Assembly: GCA_038087015.1 (NCBI GenBank)
Contig: JASBNA010000006.1
Location: 1,178,001-1,242,000 of the forward strand
DNA from: Cerrena zonata
Taxonomy: Eukaryota; Basidiomycota; Agaricomycetes; Polyporales; Cerrenaceae
Length of the DNA: 64,000 nt
Direction of reading: 5' to 3'
Part shown: positions 63,509 through 64,000 of the stretch, one piece after another
Layout of the letters: the number at the start of each line of letters is the position of its first letter
How positions within the stretch are numbered: position 1 is the first letter of the stretch
Position numbers and translations under genes: made by a program
Notes under the pieces: generated by a model
Seen by the model: only the letters and a program-made list of their open reading frames with translations
Told to the model about the DNA's origin: nothing
The model's database searches: none

Positions 63509-64000
63509 ATGGGTGGTGCAACTGTAGCCCCTCTTTTCAATCGTCGTAGACAACTAGCTGGTAAATCCGGTTGGGTATGTTTCCGGGCATTGGTTGAGAG
63601 TCGAAACTGACCATCGCGATAGAACGGGTTAATTCACAATGGCAAGGTCTTCCTCATTGCCGTGTTCGCTTCTTTGGGTGGACTGTAAGTATTGTGATCC
63701 TTCCCTGAAATATAACGCACGCTGACCGCTGTCTTATAGCCTCTATGGTTAGTATGGACTATTTACAATGTTCACGTTTGCTAACCCATCTTATCGCCAT
63801 CCGATAGGATACAACCAGGTATGCAGCCTCACTATCTTCACACCCTCGTCGCTGATCATCTTGTTATGTAGGGTGTCTTCTCCGGTGTCTTGGGGTGAGC
63901 GTCCTTGGCGTTTTCTATTGATAGCCAATGTTGATGTCATCCGCCTTCTTAGTATGAAGTCCTTTAACAACCGAATGGCATCCGCAACCGACGATCCAGG
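63509..64000 (+). CDS. MFS sugar transporter, 5' part only, cut by window end
   Basis: ATG 63509 opens MGGATVAPLFNRRRQLAGKSGW. After an intron, LIHNGKVFLIAVFASLGGLLYGYNQGVFSGVLGMKSF follows in pieces; this is the first membrane helix of the major facilitator sugar-porter family (GGLLYGYNQGVFSGVL is its hallmark). The helix is assembled from tiny exons: 63740-63747 (8 bases), 63808-63818 (11 bases) and 63872-63894 (23 bases), with the next exon from 63953 running off the window. The full protein would be about 500 residues with 12 helices in the plasma membrane. Substrate class (hexose or other sugar) cannot be told from this part. Confidence 0.85.

Overview
The window is nuclear DNA of a mushroom-forming basidiomycete (Agaricomycetes). 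The evidence is a gene-dense layout with both strands used, many short introns (mostly about 45-75 bases, GT-AG), fungal-only protein types (Zn2Cys6 regulator, type I metacaspase, Rom2-type RhoGEF, Sgd1, Efm4), and an agaric-type sesquiterpene synthase. The species cannot be named from the sequence. There are no rRNA or tRNA genes, CRISPR arrays, or intact transposons that I can support.

Layout. 0.4-6 kb: TIM14/PAM18 (mitochondrial import), EFM4 (elongation-factor methyltransferase) and, convergent with it, SGD1 (nucleolar MIF4G/MA3 protein of 40S biogenesis). 6.4-10.8 kb: a coiled-coil nuclear protein and a solitary terpene synthase. 12-17 kb: two minus-strand single-pass membrane proteins, one with an SH3 domain and one with NPF motifs. 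17-21.5 kb: gene-poor DNA with only degenerate coding-like patches. 21.5-32 kb: a Zn2Cys6 transcription factor convergent with a full-length ABCC-type (Yor1-like) transporter. 32.6-38 kb: an orphan-family protein and, divergent from it, the BUB1 checkpoint kinase. 38-50 kb: three minus-strand genes, namely a secreted or membrane-anchored alpha/beta hydrolase, the ataxin-2 homologue PBP1, and a Rom2-like RhoGEF (DH-PH-CNH). 51-59 kb: a 930-residue disordered protein, a second copy of the orphan family, an uncertain minus-strand gene and a basic nuclear protein. 59.7-64 kb: a type I metacaspase and the 5' end of an MFS sugar transporter.

Most genes are housekeeping and do not form one pathway. 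Three things stand out. First, an ABBA-KEN-ABBA-like cassette sits in a BUB1 that also keeps its kinase domain, as in unduplicated MadBub proteins. Second, an orphan protein family has two inverted copies about 20 kb apart. Third, single-base frame breaks recur in otherwise intact conserved genes (SGD1 twice, BUB1 twice, RhoGEF, the orphan copy, the 58-kb gene); this pattern points to uncorrected assembly indels rather than real pseudogenes. Very small exons (8, 11, 16, 18 and 19 bases) are also common. I did not find a convincing new defence, toxin or mobile system.
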